Made by a program: the position numbers and the translations under genes
Shown here: in pieces, positions 7,188 through 16,817 of the stretch
Layout: each line of letters starts with the position of its first letter
Numbering within the stretch: the stretch's first letter is position 1
Assembly (NCBI RefSeq): GCF_013409645.1
Contig: NZ_JACCBG010000001.1
Coordinates: forward strand, 930,001 to 994,000
Direction: 5' to 3'
Length of the DNA stretch: 64,000 nucleotides
From: Nocardioides panaciterrulae
GTDB taxonomy: Bacteria > Actinomycetota > Actinomycetes > Propionibacteriales > Nocardioidaceae
Notes under the pieces: generated by a model
Told to the model about the DNA's origin: nothing
Seen by the model: only the letters and a program-made list of their open reading frames with translations
Database searches by the model: none

Positions 7188-8687
7188 ATGCCTGACCTGC
7201 TCATCGGCGGGACGTGGCGCGCGGCCTCCGACGGCGCGACGCGGCAGATCCGCTGTCCCGCCGACGGCCGCCCCGTCGCGACCGTCGACGAAGCCACCGC
7301 GTCCGATGCCGTGGCCGCCGTCGTCGCCGCCCGCAGCGCCTTCGACAACGGGCCCTGGCCCCGCACACCCAGCCCCGAGCGCGCCGCGCTCCTGCGTCGC
7401 CTGGCCGACCGGCTGGTCGAGGAGAAGGAGGACGTGGCGAGGCTGGAGGCGCTGGACACCGGCAAGCGCCTGCTGGAGGCGCGCCTCGACGTCGACGACG
7501 TCGTCAGCGTCTTCCGCCACTTCGCCGACCTCGCCCAGTCCGAGGCGGGGCGGGTGGTCGACACCGGGGACCCTGACGTGGTCAGCCGGGTCGTGCACGA
7601 GCCCGTCGGTGTCTGCACGCTGATCACCCCGTGGAACTATCCGCTGCTGCAGACCTCCTGGAAGGTCGCGCCGGCGCTCGCCGCAGGCAACACCTTCGTG
7701 CTCAAGCCCAGCGAGCTCACGCCGTCGACGGCCATCTGGCTGTGCCGGGCCCTGGCCGAGGAGGGGCTGCCCGCGGGCGTCGCCAACCTGGTGCTGGGCG
7801 CGGGTGACCGGGTCGGGCCGACGCTGACCGAGGCGCCCGAGGTCGACCTGGTCTCCTTCACCGGGGGCCTGGTCACCGGTCGCGGGGTGATGGCCGCGGC
7901 GGCCGGCACCGTGAAGAAGGTCGCCCTCGAGCTCGGCGGCAAGAACCCGAACATCGTCTTCGCCGACGCCGACCTCGAGACCGCGCTCGACATGGCGCTC
8001 ACGGCCGTCTTCCTGGACTCCGGCCAGGTCTGCTCAGCCGGGGCCCGGCTGATCGTGGAGGAGTCGATCCACGACGACTTCGTCGACGAGCTGGTTCGCC
8101 GCGCCGGCCGGATCCGGCTGGGCGGCCCCTTCGACGAGGACGCCGAGGCGGGTCCGCTGATCAGCGCCGCCCACCGGGCCAAGGTCGAGGCGTACGTCGC
8201 GGCCGGGCTCGCCGAGGGCGCGACGCTCCGGGTGGGTGGCGCCCGCCCGGAGGGGCCGACGTACGACGACGGCTTCTACTACCTGCCCACGGTCCTGGAC
8301 CGCTGCGCCGCCGACATGTCGTGCGTGCAGGAGGAGTCCTTCGGACCGGTCCTGACGGTGGAGACCTTCACCGGCGAGGACGCCGAGGCGCTCGAGCAGG
8401 CCGCGGTCTCCACCGCCAACGACACCATCTACGGGCTCGCCGGAGCGGTGTGGACCCGCGACGCCGGCCGGGCCGAGCGGGTCGCGGCCGCGCTGCGGCA
8501 CGGCACGGTCTGGATCAACGACTACCACCCCTACGTGCCGCAGGCCGAGTGGGGCGGCTACAAGCAGAGCGGCATCGGCCGCGAGCTCGGCCTCGCCGGG
8601 CTCGACGAATACCGCGAGACCAAGCACATCTGGCACCGGACGCGTCCGGAGCCGCAGGGCTGGTTCGACGCAAGGAGGGATGCATGA
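7188..8687 (+). CDS. betB: betaine-aldehyde dehydrogenase (ALDH superfamily)
   Basis: A 499-residue NAD(P)-dependent aldehyde dehydrogenase. Visible signatures are [20 protein letters not shown] (cofactor pocket, substrate tunnel), [14 protein letters not shown] with the general-base Glu, [16 protein letters not shown] with the catalytic Cys, and [13 protein letters not shown] near the end. ATG 7188 follows a GAGGA SD. The stop overlaps the start of the choline dehydrogenase gene (ATGA at 8684). With that gene and a BCCT transporter it forms betB-betA-betT. In this context it should oxidise betaine aldehyde to glycine betaine, an osmoprotectant and methyl source. Another aldehyde is possible; the operon is the main reason for the name. 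Confidence 0.9.
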   Translation: MPDLLIGGTWRAASDGATRQIRCPADGRPVATVDEATASDAVAAVVAARSAFDNGPWPRTPSPERAALLRRLADRLVEEKEDVARLEALDTGKRLLEARLDVDDVVSVFRHFADLAQSEAGRVVDTGDPDVVSRVVHEPVGVCTLITPWNYPLLQTSWKVAPALAAGNTFVLKPSELTPSTAIWLCRALAEEGLPAGVANLVLGAGDRVGPTLTEAPEVDLVSFTGGLVTGRGVMAAAAGTVKKVALELGGKNPNIVFADADLETALDMALTAVFLDSGQVCSAGARLIVEESIHDDFVDELVRRAGRIRLGGPFDEDAEAGPLISAAHRAKVEAYVAAGLAEGATLRVGGARPEGPTYDDGFYYLPTVLDRCAADMSCVQEESFGPVLTVETFTGEDAEALEQAAVSTANDTIYGLAGAVWTRDAGRAERVAAALRHGTVWINDYHPYVPQAEWGGYKQSGIGRELGLAGLDEYRETKHIWHRTRPEPQGWFDARRDA

Positions 8688-10408
8688 GCTCCACGCAGGA
8701 ACGCTTCGACTACGTCATCGTCGGCGGAGGCTCGGCGGGATCGGCGCTGGCCAACCGGCTCTCCGCCGATCCGGGCACCAGCGTGCTGGTCCTCGAGGCC
8801 GGCCGCAGCGACAGCCGGCTGGACCCGTTCATCCACATGCCCGCGGCGCTCCCGTACCCGATCGGGAACCGGCTCTACGACTGGAAGTACGAGTCCGAGC
8901 CGGAGCCGCACATGGGCGGCCGTCGGGTCTTCCACGCCCGCGGCAAGGTGCTGGGCGGGTCGTCGAGCATCAACGGGATGATCTTCCAGCGGGGCAACCC
9001 GATGGACTACGAGCGCTGGGCCGCCGACCCGGGCCTGGAGCAGTGGGACTACGCCCACTGCCTGCCCTACTTCAAGCGGATGGAGACCTGCACCGCCGGC
9101 GCGGACGCCTGGCGCGGGGGCTCCGGCCCGCTGGTGCTCGAGCGCGGCCCCGCGACCAGCCCGTTGTTCGGCGCGTTCTTCGAGGCCGTGCAGCAGGCCG
9201 GCCACCCGCTGACCGATGACGTGAACGGCTACCGCCAGGAGGGCTTCGCGAAGTTCGACCGGAACGTGCACCGCGGTCGGCGGCTCTCGGCCGCTCGCGC
9301 CTACCTGCACCCCGTCCGGAGCCGGAAGAACCTGACGGTCCGCACCCTGGCCCAGGTCACCGGGCTGCGGGTGCGGGGCAAGCGGGTCACCGGGGTGGAC
9401 TACCTGCGCGCCGGACGCGCCCGTCGCAGCGTCGAGGCCGGCGAGGTCATCCTCTGCGGCGGCGCGATCAACTCCCCGCAGCTGTTGCAGCTCGCCGGCA
9501 TCGGCGAGGCGTCCTTCCTGCGCGGCCTGGGCATCGACGTGCTCGCCGACCTGCCCGGCGTGGGCGCGAACATGCAGGACCACCTCGAGGTCTACATCCA
9601 GCACGCCGCCAAGCAGCCGGTGTCGATCGCGCCGTGGCTCAAGCACCGGCACAAGCCGCGGATCGGCGCGGAGTGGCTCTTCGGCCGCCGCGGCGTGGGC
9701 GCCTCCAACCACTTCGAGGCGGGCGGCTTCATCCGCAGCAACGACGACGTCGCCTACCCGAACCTGATGTTCCACTTCCTGCCGATCGCGATCCGGTACG
9801 ACGGGTCGCAGCCGGCCGCGGAGCACGGCTACCAGGTGCACATCGGCCCGATGTACTCCGACGTGCGCGGCACCGTGAAGATCAAGAGCCGCGACCCGCT
9901 CGAGCACCCGGCGCTGCAGTTCAACTACCTCTCGACTGGGAACGACCGCCGGGAGTGGATCGAGATGGTCCGGGCCGCGCGGGAGATCCTCGAGCAGCCG
10001 GCGTTCGCCGCGTTCTCGGCCGGGGAGATCTCACCCGGGCCCTCGGTGCGCACCGACCAGGAGATCCTGGACTGGGTCGCCAAGGACGCCGAGACCGCGC
10101 TGCACCCGTCCTGCACCGCCAAGATGGGCACCGACGAGCAGTCGGTCGTCGACCCGTCCTCGATGCGCGTGCACGGCGTCGAGGGGCTGCGCGTGGTCGA
10201 CGCGTCGGTGATGCCCTACGTCACCAACGGCAACATCTACGCCCCGGTGATGATGCTGGCGGAGAAGGCGGCCGACCTGATCGCCGGGAACGAGCCGCTC
10301 GCGCCCCTCGACGTGCCCTTCTACCGGCACGGTGCCGACATGCCGCTCTACCCGGACGGTGACCCCCGCAACGACTCCCGCCCGGGCACCGTCCGGGCCG
10401 GCAGCTGA
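8684..10408 (+). CDS. betA: choline dehydrogenase-like GMC oxidoreductase
   Basis: A 574-residue FAD enzyme of the glucose-methanol-choline family. The N-terminal dinucleotide fold is [21 protein letters not shown] signature 1 lies around [20 protein letters not shown], signature 2 around [16 protein letters not shown]. The C-terminal active-site part shows [10 protein letters not shown] (conserved His) and [20 protein letters not shown]. The sequence is close to BetA-type choline dehydrogenases, which pass electrons to the respiratory chain and yield betaine aldehyde. The gene starts within the stop of betB and is followed 14 bp later by betT, supporting choline as substrate. No betI repressor gene lies nearby. 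Confidence 0.9.
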   Translation: MSSTQERFDYVIVGGGSAGSALANRLSADPGTSVLVLEAGRSDSRLDPFIHMPAALPYPIGNRLYDWKYESEPEPHMGGRRVFHARGKVLGGSSSINGMIFQRGNPMDYERWAADPGLEQWDYAHCLPYFKRMETCTAGADAWRGGSGPLVLERGPATSPLFGAFFEAVQQAGHPLTDDVNGYRQEGFAKFDRNVHRGRRLSAARAYLHPVRSRKNLTVRTLAQVTGLRVRGKRVTGVDYLRAGRARRSVEAGEVILCGGAINSPQLLQLAGIGEASFLRGLGIDVLADLPGVGANMQDHLEVYIQHAAKQPVSIAPWLKHRHKPRIGAEWLFGRRGVGASNHFEAGGFIRSNDDVAYPNLMFHFLPIAIRYDGSQPAAEHGYQVHIGPMYSDVRGTVKIKSRDPLEHPALQFNYLSTGNDRREWIEMVRAAREILEQPAFAAFSAGEISPGPSVRTDQEILDWVAKDAETALHPSCTAKMGTDEQSVVDPSSMRVHGVEGLRVVDASVMPYVTNGNIYAPVMMLAEKAADLIAGNEPLAPLDVPFYRHGADMPLYPDGDPRNDSRPGTVRAGS

Positions 10409-10422
10409 GCCAGGAGGACTGG

Positions 10423-12483
10423 ATGACAGCCACGGAACAGACCGTTTCCCCCGCGACGTCCGCGCCACCGGACGATCAGCCCGACTGGGTCCTCAACAAG
10501 CCGGTGTTCCTCACCTCCGCGGCCATCACCTTGGCGGTGACCCTGTGGTGCGTGATCCTGCCCGACAACGCCTACTCCACGCTCGAGTCGGTCGTCGGGT
10601 GGGTCTGCACCTGGTTCGGTTGGTACTACATCGCCCTGACCACCACGGTGCTGGCGTTCGTGATCTACCTCGGCGTCTCGCGCTACGGGAAGGTGCGGCT
10701 CGGCCCCGAGCACTCGCGCCCGGAGTTCTCGACGGGCGCCTGGTCGGCGATGCTGTTCGCCGCCGGCATCGGCACCGACCTGATCTTCTACGCCGTCTAC
10801 GAGCCGGCCTACCAGTACCTGCACCCGCCGAGCATCCAGGGCGGGACCGTGGAGGCGGCCCGGGAGGGCACCGTGTGGACGCTGTTCCACTACGGCCTGT
10901 CGGGGTGGGGGATGTACTCGCTGATGGGCATGGCCCTGGCGTACTTCGCCTACCGGCGGGGGCTGCCGCTGGCGGTGCGCTCGGCGCTCTTCCCGATCTT
11001 CGGCACCCGCATCAACGGCGGCATCGGCACGGCCGCCGACACGGCCGCGATCCTCGGCACCATCTTCGGGGTCGCCACCTCGCTCGGCATCGGCGTGGTC
11101 AGCCTCAACGTCGGCCTCGAGGTCGTCTTCGGACTCTCGGTCGGGCTGCCGGTGCAGATCGGGCTGGTCGTGCTGGCCATCACCATCGCGACGCTCTCGG
11201 CGGTCACCGGCGTGGACAAGGGCATCAAGCTGATCTCGCAGTTCAACGTGCTGCTCGCGATCCTGCTCGCGGGTTTCGTGCTGGTCACCGGCAAGACGGC
11301 GTTCCTGCTCAACGCGCTGGTCCAGAACGTCGGCGACTACGTCCGGATGTTCCCCGGGATGACCAACCAGACGTTCGCCTACCAGGACACCGGCGACTGG
11401 ATGAGCCTGTGGACGCTGTTCTTCTGGGCCTGGTGGATCGCCTGGGCGGCCTTCGTGGGCCTGTTCCTGGCGCGCATCTCGCGGGGACGCACCATCCGCC
11501 AGTTCGTCGCCGGCACCATGATCATCCCGTTCAGCTACATCGTGATGTGGGTCGCGATCTTCGGCAACGCCGCGCTCAACCAGATCCGCAGCGGCAACAC
11601 CGACCTGAAGCAGATCGTCAACGACGCCAGCGGCCCCGACACCGCCCTGTGGTCGCTGCTCCAGCAGTACCCCGGCTTCACCTTCGTCGCCGGCCTCTTC
11701 ATCCTCATCGGCCTGCTCTTCTACGTCACCTCGGCCGACTCGGGGGCGCTGGTGATGGCGAACCTGTCCTGCACGCTCAAGACCGCGAACCACGACGCCG
11801 GACCGCAGCTGCGGATCTTCTGGGCGGTCGCCACCGGGGCGCTCACCCTGGCGATCCTCGTCGCGGGCAACATCTACGCGCTGCAGTACGCCACCGTCAT
11901 CGTCGGCCTGCCGTTCGCGTTCGTGATGGTCGGCGTGATGTGGGGGCTGTGGAAGGCGCTCTCCGCCGAGGGGCACCTGGCCGACAGCAGGCGCGGCACC
12001 CTGCAGGGCGCGCTCTCCGGCCGCAGCAGCGTCTACGGCGACCGGGAGCGCAGCCACGCGTCCTGGCAGTCCCGGCTGCGGCGGACGATGGACTTCCCCG
12101 ACGAGCAGCGTGCCGACGACTACCTGGCGTCGGTGGCGGCGCCAGCCCTGGAGGAGGTCGCGGCCGAGCTGCGCGCGCAGCAGGTCGAGGTCGTCGTCGC
12201 GTCCGTCGTCGACGAGGACGCCGAGCCCGCGGCCGAGCTGATGGCCGGCATCGGTGAGCAGCCGTTCGTCTACCGGGTGCAGCGCACGGGGGCCGTCACC
12301 CCGACGTACGGCGGCCGGGTCCCTCGGCACGACGACAGGTACTACCGGCTCGAGGTGCACCTGCGCGACGGGGGCCAGGGCTACGACGTGATGGGCTACA
12401 CCCGCACCCAGCTGATCGACGACGTGCTCGACCAGTACGAACGGCACCTGGAGTACCTGCGGCTCGCCGACGGGGTCGCCTGA
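10423..12483 (+). CDS. betT: BCCT-family choline/betaine transporter with cytoplasmic C-terminal tail
   Basis: A 686-residue secondary transporter with 12 predicted helices between residues about 25 and 515. BCCT hallmarks are AGIGTDLIFYAVYEPAYQYL (the family's G-G-x-D/T helix), SLWTLFFWAWWIAWAAFVGL (the aromatic choline-binding segment) and FLARISRGRTIRQFV. The tail from about residue 525 to 686 is hydrophilic and acidic; in BetT-type carriers such tails sense osmotic stress. SD CAGGAGGA (10411-10418) precedes ATG 10423. As last gene of the operon it should import choline for the two dehydrogenases. A GC-rich hairpin (12494-12533) follows. Confidence 0.9.
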   Translation: MTATEQTVSPATSAPPDDQPDWVLNKPVFLTSAAITLAVTLWCVILPDNAYSTLESVVGWVCTWFGWYYIALTTTVLAFVIYLGVSRYGKVRLGPEHSRPEFSTGAWSAMLFAAGIGTDLIFYAVYEPAYQYLHPPSIQGGTVEAAREGTVWTLFHYGLSGWGMYSLMGMALAYFAYRRGLPLAVRSALFPIFGTRINGGIGTAADTAAILGTIFGVATSLGIGVVSLNVGLEVVFGLSVGLPVQIGLVVLAITIATLSAVTGVDKGIKLISQFNVLLAILLAGFVLVTGKTAFLLNALVQNVGDYVRMFPGMTNQTFAYQDTGDWMSLWTLFFWAWWIAWAAFVGLFLARISRGRTIRQFVAGTMIIPFSYIVMWVAIFGNAALNQIRSGNTDLKQIVNDASGPDTALWSLLQQYPGFTFVAGLFILIGLLFYVTSADSGALVMANLSCTLKTANHDAGPQLRIFWAVATGALTLAILVAGNIYALQYATVIVGLPFAFVMVGVMWGLWKALSAEGHLADSRRGTLQGALSGRSSVYGDRERSHASWQSRLRRTMDFPDEQRADDYLASVAAPALEEVAAELRAQQVEVVVASVVDEDAEPAAELMAGIGEQPFVYRVQRTGAVTPTYGGRVPRHDDRYYRLEVHLRDGGQGYDVMGYTRTQLIDDVLDQYERHLEYLRLADGVA

Positions 12484-12493
12484 CGCTGCGGGC

Positions 12494-12533
12494 CCCCGGC
12501 CGGCCGGTGCGCGCACGCCGCCGCCGGCCGGGG
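12494..12533 (+). terminator. hairpin after the betB-betA-betT operon
   Basis: CCCCGGCCGGC (12494-12504) pairs perfectly with GCCGGCCGGGG (12523-12533) around an 18-nt loop, just after the betT stop. There is no T-run, as is usual for actinobacterial terminators. Confidence 0.55.
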
Positions 12534-12565
12534 CGGGGGTGGCGGCACGTAGGGTTGGGCGGGAG

Positions 12566-15004
12566 ATGAGCACCTCGATCCCGATCCCCGGCCTGGAGTC
12601 CCTCGCGCCCGCCGAGGAGCCCCGCACCACCCGCCGGGGACCCTCCCCCCAGGAGCTGCTCGAGGGCCTCAACGAGCCTCAGCGTGCCGCCGTGGTGCAC
12701 GCCGGGGCGCCGCTGCTGGTGGTCGCCGGGGCCGGCTCCGGCAAGACCCGGGTGCTCACCCGGCGGATCGCCTGGCTGATCTCCGAGCGCAAGGCGCACC
12801 CCGGCTCGATCCTCGCGATCACCTTCACCAACAAGGCGGCCGCGGAGATGAAGGAGCGCGTGGAGGAGCTGGTCGGCCGGCGCGCGCGGATCATGTGGGT
12901 CTCGACGTTCCACTCGGCCTGCGTGCGGATCCTGCGCAAGGAGATCGCCGTGCTCAACGGCGGCGAGCTCGACTACAAGTCGAACTTCTCGATCTACGAC
13001 GCCGCCGACCAGAAGCGGCTGATGGCGCTGGTCTGCAAGGACCTCGACCTCGACCCGAAGCGCTACCAGCCGAACGCGGTGCTGCACTGGGTCTCGGCGC
13101 AGAAGAACGAGCTGCGCGACGCCGAGGAGGCGGCCAAGGACGCCCGCAACGGCCAGGAGGAGACCTACGCCGCGGCGTACGCGCTCTACCAGCGGCGGCT
13201 GCGACAGGCCAACGCGCTCGACTTCGACGACCTGATCATGACCACCGTGCACTTGTTCCAGCAGTTCCCCGAGGTGCGCGAGACCTACCGGCGCCGCTTC
13301 CGCCACGTCCTCGTCGACGAGTACCAGGACACCAACCACGCGCAGTACGCACTGATCCACCAGCTCTGCGCCGACGACCCCGAGGCCACCGAGCCCGACG
13401 CGGAGCGGGTGGAGCCGGCCGAGCTGATGGTGGTCGGCGACGCCGACCAGTCCATCTACGCCTTCCGGGGCGCCAACATCCGCAACATCCTCGACTTCGA
13501 GCAGGACTTCCCCGACGCGACCTCGATCCTGCTCGAGCAGAACTACCGCTCCACCCAGACGATCCTCACCGCCGCCAACTCCGTGATCGGCCACAACAAG
13601 GGGCGCAAGCCCAAGCGGCTGTGGTCCGAGGCCGGCGACGGCGCCCGGATCGTCGGCTACGTCGCCGACGACGAGCACGACGAGGCCCGGTTCGTCTCGG
13701 AGGAGATCGACAAGCTCGTCGACGAGCACGGCGTCCGCCCCGCCGACGTGGCGGTCTTCTACCGCACCAACGCCCAGTCCCGGGTCTTTGAGGAGGTGTT
13801 CATCCGCACCGGCCAGCCGTACAAGGTGGTCGGCGGGGTGCGCTTCTACGAGCGCCGCGAGGTGCGCGACGCCCTGGCCTACCTGCGGATGCTGGTGAAC
13901 CCGGCCGACCAGGTCTCCCTGCGCCGGATCCTGAACACCCCCAAGCGCGGCATCGGCGACCGGGCGGTGGCCTGCGTCGAGGCGCTCGCCGAGCGGGAGC
14001 GGATCACCTTCTGGGAGGCGCTGCGCCGGGCCGAGGACGCGCCCGGCCTGGCCACCCGGTCGCTGACCGCGATCCGGGGCTTCGTCGCGATCGTCGAGGA
14101 GCTCCAGTCGATGGTCGAGGCGGGGGAGCGGGCCGACGTGATCCTCGAGACCGTGCTGGCCCGGTCCGGCTACCTCGCCGAGCTGGAGGCCTCCGACGAC
14201 CCCCAGGACGAGACCCGCGTGGAGAACCTCGCCGAGCTCGTGGCGGTGGCGCGTGAGTTCTCCGACGACCCGGTCGCGGGCCCGTCCGCGGACCCCGCCG
14301 ACGTGGACGCGGGGACCGTCGCACCGGGCCTTCGCGACTTCCTGGAGCGGGTGGCGCTGGTGGCCGACACCGACCAGATCCCCGACACCCCGGAGGGCCG
14401 GGACGACGGGGTCGTCACGCTGATGACCCTGCACACCGCCAAGGGCCTGGAGTTCCCGGTGGTGTTCCTGACCGGTCTCGAGGACGGCGTCTTCCCGCAC
14501 GCGCGCTCCCTGGGGGACCAGCCGGAGCTGGAGGAGGAGCGACGGCTGGCGTACGTCGGGGTGACCCGCGCCCAGCAGCGCCTCTACCTCTCCCGAGCCG
14601 TGGTCCGCTCCGCCTGGGGCGCCCCGTCGCACAACCCGGGGTCCCGCTTCCTCGACGAGCTGCCGGTCGACCTGGTCGACTGGCGCCGCACCGAGGCCGC
14701 GCAGACCAGGTGGGGCCGGCCCGACCTCGCCGCGGGTTCGCCGGCCCGCCTGGGCCAGCCGACCGCCGCGGGTCGCCGCAACTTCTCCTCGGCCGCGCTG
14801 CGCGTGGATGCGGCGAAGAAGGCCAAGCCGGCCCGGGCGATCCCGTCGCTGGAGCCCGGGGACCGGGTGCTGCACGACTCCTTCGGCATGGGCACGGTCG
14901 TCACCGTCGAGGGCGCGGCCGAGAAGTCGGTCGCCTCGATCGACTTCGGCTCCGAGGGCGTCAAGCGCCTCCTGCTCCGCTACGCGCCGGTGGAGAAGCT
15001 CTAG
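12566..15004 (+). CDS. pcrA: ATP-dependent DNA helicase PcrA/UvrD (SF1)
   Basis: An 812-residue 3'-5' DNA helicase. Motif I AGAGSGKTRVL, motif Ia FTNKAAAEMKERV, motif II VLVDEYQDTNHAQYAL, motif III GDADQSIYAFRGANIRNIL, motif IV LEQNYRSTQTIL, motif V TLHTAKGLEFPVVFLTGLED and motif VI VGVTRAQQRLYLSRA are all intact. The C-terminal 50 residues (GDRVLHDSFGMGTVVTVEG) form the Tudor-like domain that in PcrA/UvrD contacts RNA polymerase. It acts in nucleotide-excision repair, transcription-coupled repair and removal of recombination intermediates. ATG 12566 gives the usual length; a frame opening slightly earlier lacks an SD. The gene starts the conserved core block. Confidence 0.95.
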   Translation: MSTSIPIPGLESLAPAEEPRTTRRGPSPQELLEGLNEPQRAAVVHAGAPLLVVAGAGSGKTRVLTRRIAWLISERKAHPGSILAITFTNKAAAEMKERVEELVGRRARIMWVSTFHSACVRILRKEIAVLNGGELDYKSNFSIYDAADQKRLMALVCKDLDLDPKRYQPNAVLHWVSAQKNELRDAEEAAKDARNGQEETYAAAYALYQRRLRQANALDFDDLIMTTVHLFQQFPEVRETYRRRFRHVLVDEYQDTNHAQYALIHQLCADDPEATEPDAERVEPAELMVVGDADQSIYAFRGANIRNILDFEQDFPDATSILLEQNYRSTQTILTAANSVIGHNKGRKPKRLWSEAGDGARIVGYVADDEHDEARFVSEEIDKLVDEHGVRPADVAVFYRTNAQSRVFEEVFIRTGQPYKVVGGVRFYERREVRDALAYLRMLVNPADQVSLRRILNTPKRGIGDRAVACVEALAERERITFWEALRRAEDAPGLATRSLTAIRGFVAIVEELQSMVEAGERADVILETVLARSGYLAELEASDDPQDETRVENLAELVAVAREFSDDPVAGPSADPADVDAGTVAPGLRDFLERVALVADTDQIPDTPEGRDDGVVTLMTLHTAKGLEFPVVFLTGLEDGVFPHARSLGDQPELEEERRLAYVGVTRAQQRLYLSRAVVRSAWGAPSHNPGSRFLDELPVDLVDWRRTEAAQTRWGRPDLAAGSPARLGQPTAAGRRNFSSAALRVDAAKKAKPARAIPSLEPGDRVLHDSFGMGTVVTVEGAAEKSVASIDFGSEGVKRLLLRYAPVEKL

Positions 15005-15031
15005 CGGAGACGCGCCAGCGGATCCGCTGAT

Positions 15032-15092
15032 GGTGGTCGAGCAGCGTCCGCGACCGAGCCTGCGAGGTCGCGAAGAGCGTGTCGAGACCCGG
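15032..15092 (-). repeat. dispersed intergenic repeat, family 1 (degenerate inverted copy)
   Basis: Read on the minus strand this stretch begins CCGGGTCTCGACACGC and ends TGCTCGACCACC, matching the ends of the copies at 15168-15228, 15249-15305 and 16729-16789. It shares its internal spacing and following TGCCCGC with the copy at 28479. It is non-coding and lies directly after pcrA. Confidence 0.65.
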
Positions 15093-15117
15093 TGAGATGC
15101 CCGCTAACAGCAGGGAC

Positions 15118-15228
15118 GGGGCGGGCGGGTGTACGCCGGACCGTGGCTGCGGTCGTCGTTCGTCTCGCCGGGTCTCGATACGCCCGCCGCGACTTCGTTC
15201 CTCAGTCGCGACGGACTACTCGACCACC
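15118..15228 (+). repeat. 111-bp direct repeat, left copy (identical to 16679-16789)
   Basis: All 111 bases are identical to 16679-16789. The unit starts in GGGGCGGGCGGGTGTACGCC and ends in CTACTCGACCACC; its last 61 bases (15168-15228) are a family-1 repeat element. The two copies bracket the OpgC-type gene. Confidence 0.92.
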
Positions 15229-15248
15229 ATGAGCGGGCACGTCGCCGC

Positions 15249-15305
15249 GTCTCGATACGCCCGCGGCGACTTCGTCCCTCAGTCGCGACGGACTACTCGA
15301 CCACC
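15249..15305 (+). repeat. dispersed intergenic repeat, family 1 (third local copy)
   Basis: Starts GTCTCGATACGCCCGC and ends CTACTCGACCACC, differing from the neighbouring copy by a few bases. The sequence just after it (CGACGATCTGATCGGCTTC) resembles what follows the right-hand copy at 16790 (GACGACGTGATCGGCTTC), so the homology at the two edges of the OpgC segment extends beyond the repeat. This copy supplies the stop codon of the OpgC-type gene. Together with the other copies it fills the gap 15005-15292. Confidence 0.8.
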
Positions 15306-16591
15306 GACGATCTGATCGGCTTCCCGGGCTCCGTCACCCTCGCCGGCCTCGGCAAGCCCTCCGGGACACCGAGGCGCGCAACGGCCGGTGGCGCATCGTG
15401 GACCACCAAGGGACCCTGCCCGAGGTCCTCGTCGAACGGCGGGCGAACCGAGCGGCTGGCGACAGCTACAGCGTGCCCGGCCGCACGTCGTCGGAGAAGT
15501 GCCGCTCTCGCCGTCGCCGGGATCGTGAGGCTCGCGACGGCGACGAGCGCCGCGGCGAGGCCGATGAGCGTGTTCGGAGGGGAAGGGAGCAGAGCCATGG
15601 CCGCGTAGGTAGTCAGGATCGACCAGGCGAACACCGGCAGCGCGTGCCCTCCGATGAACCCGAGCCAACGACTTGCCGCAGTCGTCCGTCCCGGTCGTAT
15701 GAGGCGCGGAACGGCCATGAGCGGAAGGAATGCGAAGGCGGCGAAGTCCAGCAGCCGGAGCGGCCCGAGCTGGACGACGCTGAACGCCATGCTGAATCGA
15801 TCGATCATCGGCTTGACCGGGCCGTCGAACGCATAATCTAGCCGCAGCGCGAAGAAGAGCGTCGTCACGCCCGCAGCGCCCACGACCATCCACTGCCGAA
15901 TCCTGGGCGGTATCTGCGAAAGGCTGAGCCTCTTGGCGCCGAAGGCCAGACCGACAACGAACACCACCTGGTAGCTGAGCGGGTCGAAGGCTCCGAAGTC
16001 GACTCCGTCCGGGTTCGCGGGCAGCCTGACCAACAGTCCGGCGGCGATCCACACGCACGCGCTGGCAGCGAGGACGTACGCCAGCCGGCCCCTGGCGAAC
16101 TGCCAGATCAGGAAGGGCGTCGCGAGGAGGAACATGCAGTACATCGGGAGGATCCCGAGATACGCCGGTTCGTAGAGCAGCGACGCGGTGAGGAACACCC
16201 CCTTCCAGGGCTCGTGGACGTACACGTCGAGGTTCCATCCGCTGACACCTGGGAGACCGGCCACGACGGCGACTGCGAGCGTCGCATAGAGCACCAGCTG
16301 CGTGACGTAGAGGACGCGGACCCGCGCGAACACGCGCCGCGTCATCGCCCCGAAGCCGTCGCGCACCCGGCTTTCCTCGTAGACGAAGCCCGACACGAAG
16401 CCGGAGATGAGGACGAAGCCCTGAGCGGCGGTGAAGAAGCCGAAAGGACCGTAGTTGGGATTGCTGAAGCGGGCAAAGGGGCTTCCGGGGAGGTGGTCGA
16501 CGGTCATGAAGACGAAGCACACTCCCCGGAGCACATCAATGAGCGGATCGCGCTTCGCCCGTTCATGCCCCCGTGGATGCCCCGCCCCCAT
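15293..16591 (-). CDS. OpgC-domain multi-pass membrane protein (acyltransferase-like), 3' end altered
   Basis: A 432-residue open frame with about ten membrane helices over residues 15-365. The start (RDPLIDVLRGVCFVFMTVDH, then GFFTAAQGFVLISGFVSGFV) fits OpgC, a family related to O-acyltransferases; E. coli OpgC succinylates periplasmic glucans. The real role here is unknown. The last 50 or so residues are hydrophilic and end GKPIRSSVVE, where VVE and the TAG stop are read from a family-1 repeat, so the native C-terminus may be lost or replaced. The base composition looks less GC-rich than the neighbours. Identical 111-bp repeats flank it, in the middle of an otherwise conserved gene block, which suggests acquisition by transfer or a repeat-mediated insertion. 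Confidence 0.75.
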   Translation of the reverse strand: MGAGHPRGHERAKRDPLIDVLRGVCFVFMTVDHLPGSPFARFSNPNYGPFGFFTAAQGFVLISGFVSGFVYEESRVRDGFGAMTRRVFARVRVLYVTQLVLYATLAVAVVAGLPGVSGWNLDVYVHEPWKGVFLTASLLYEPAYLGILPMYCMFLLATPFLIWQFARGRLAYVLAASACVWIAAGLLVRLPANPDGVDFGAFDPLSYQVVFVVGLAFGAKRLSLSQIPPRIRQWMVVGAAGVTTLFFALRLDYAFDGPVKPMIDRFSMAFSVVQLGPLRLLDFAAFAFLPLMAVPRLIRPGRTTAASRWLGFIGGHALPVFAWSILTTYAAMALLPSPPNTLIGLAAALVAVASLTIPATARAALLRRRAAGHAVAVASRSVRPPFDEDLGQGPLVVHDAPPAVARLGVPEGLPRPARVTEPGKPIRSSVVE

Positions 16592-16678
16592 GGCGCTCGA
16601 TCGTAGGAGCCGCCACGACGTGGCCGCGAGACGAAATGTGGGGAAACCACGCCATCGCCCGTCCGCCCGCTCGGAGTG

Positions 16679-16789
16679 GGGGCGGGCGGGTGTACGCCGG
16701 ACCGTGGCTGCGGTCGTCGTTCGTCTCGCCGGGTCTCGATACGCCCGCCGCGACTTCGTTCCTCAGTCGCGACGGACTACTCGACCACC
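16679..16789 (+). repeat. 111-bp direct repeat, right copy
   Basis: Identical to 15118-15228 over all 111 bases (spacing 1561 bp). It lies between the start of the OpgC-type gene and the 3' end of the M23 peptidase gene. The rest of 16592-16817 shows no gene. Confidence 0.92.
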
Positions 16790-16817
16790 GACGACGTGAT
16801 CGGCTTCGCCGATCAGG

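Noticed and set aside
15079..15608. Short plus-strand frames across the 111-bp repeat region.
   Set aside because: They are translations of family-1 repeats and of the antisense of the OpgC-type gene, without SD or domain similarity.
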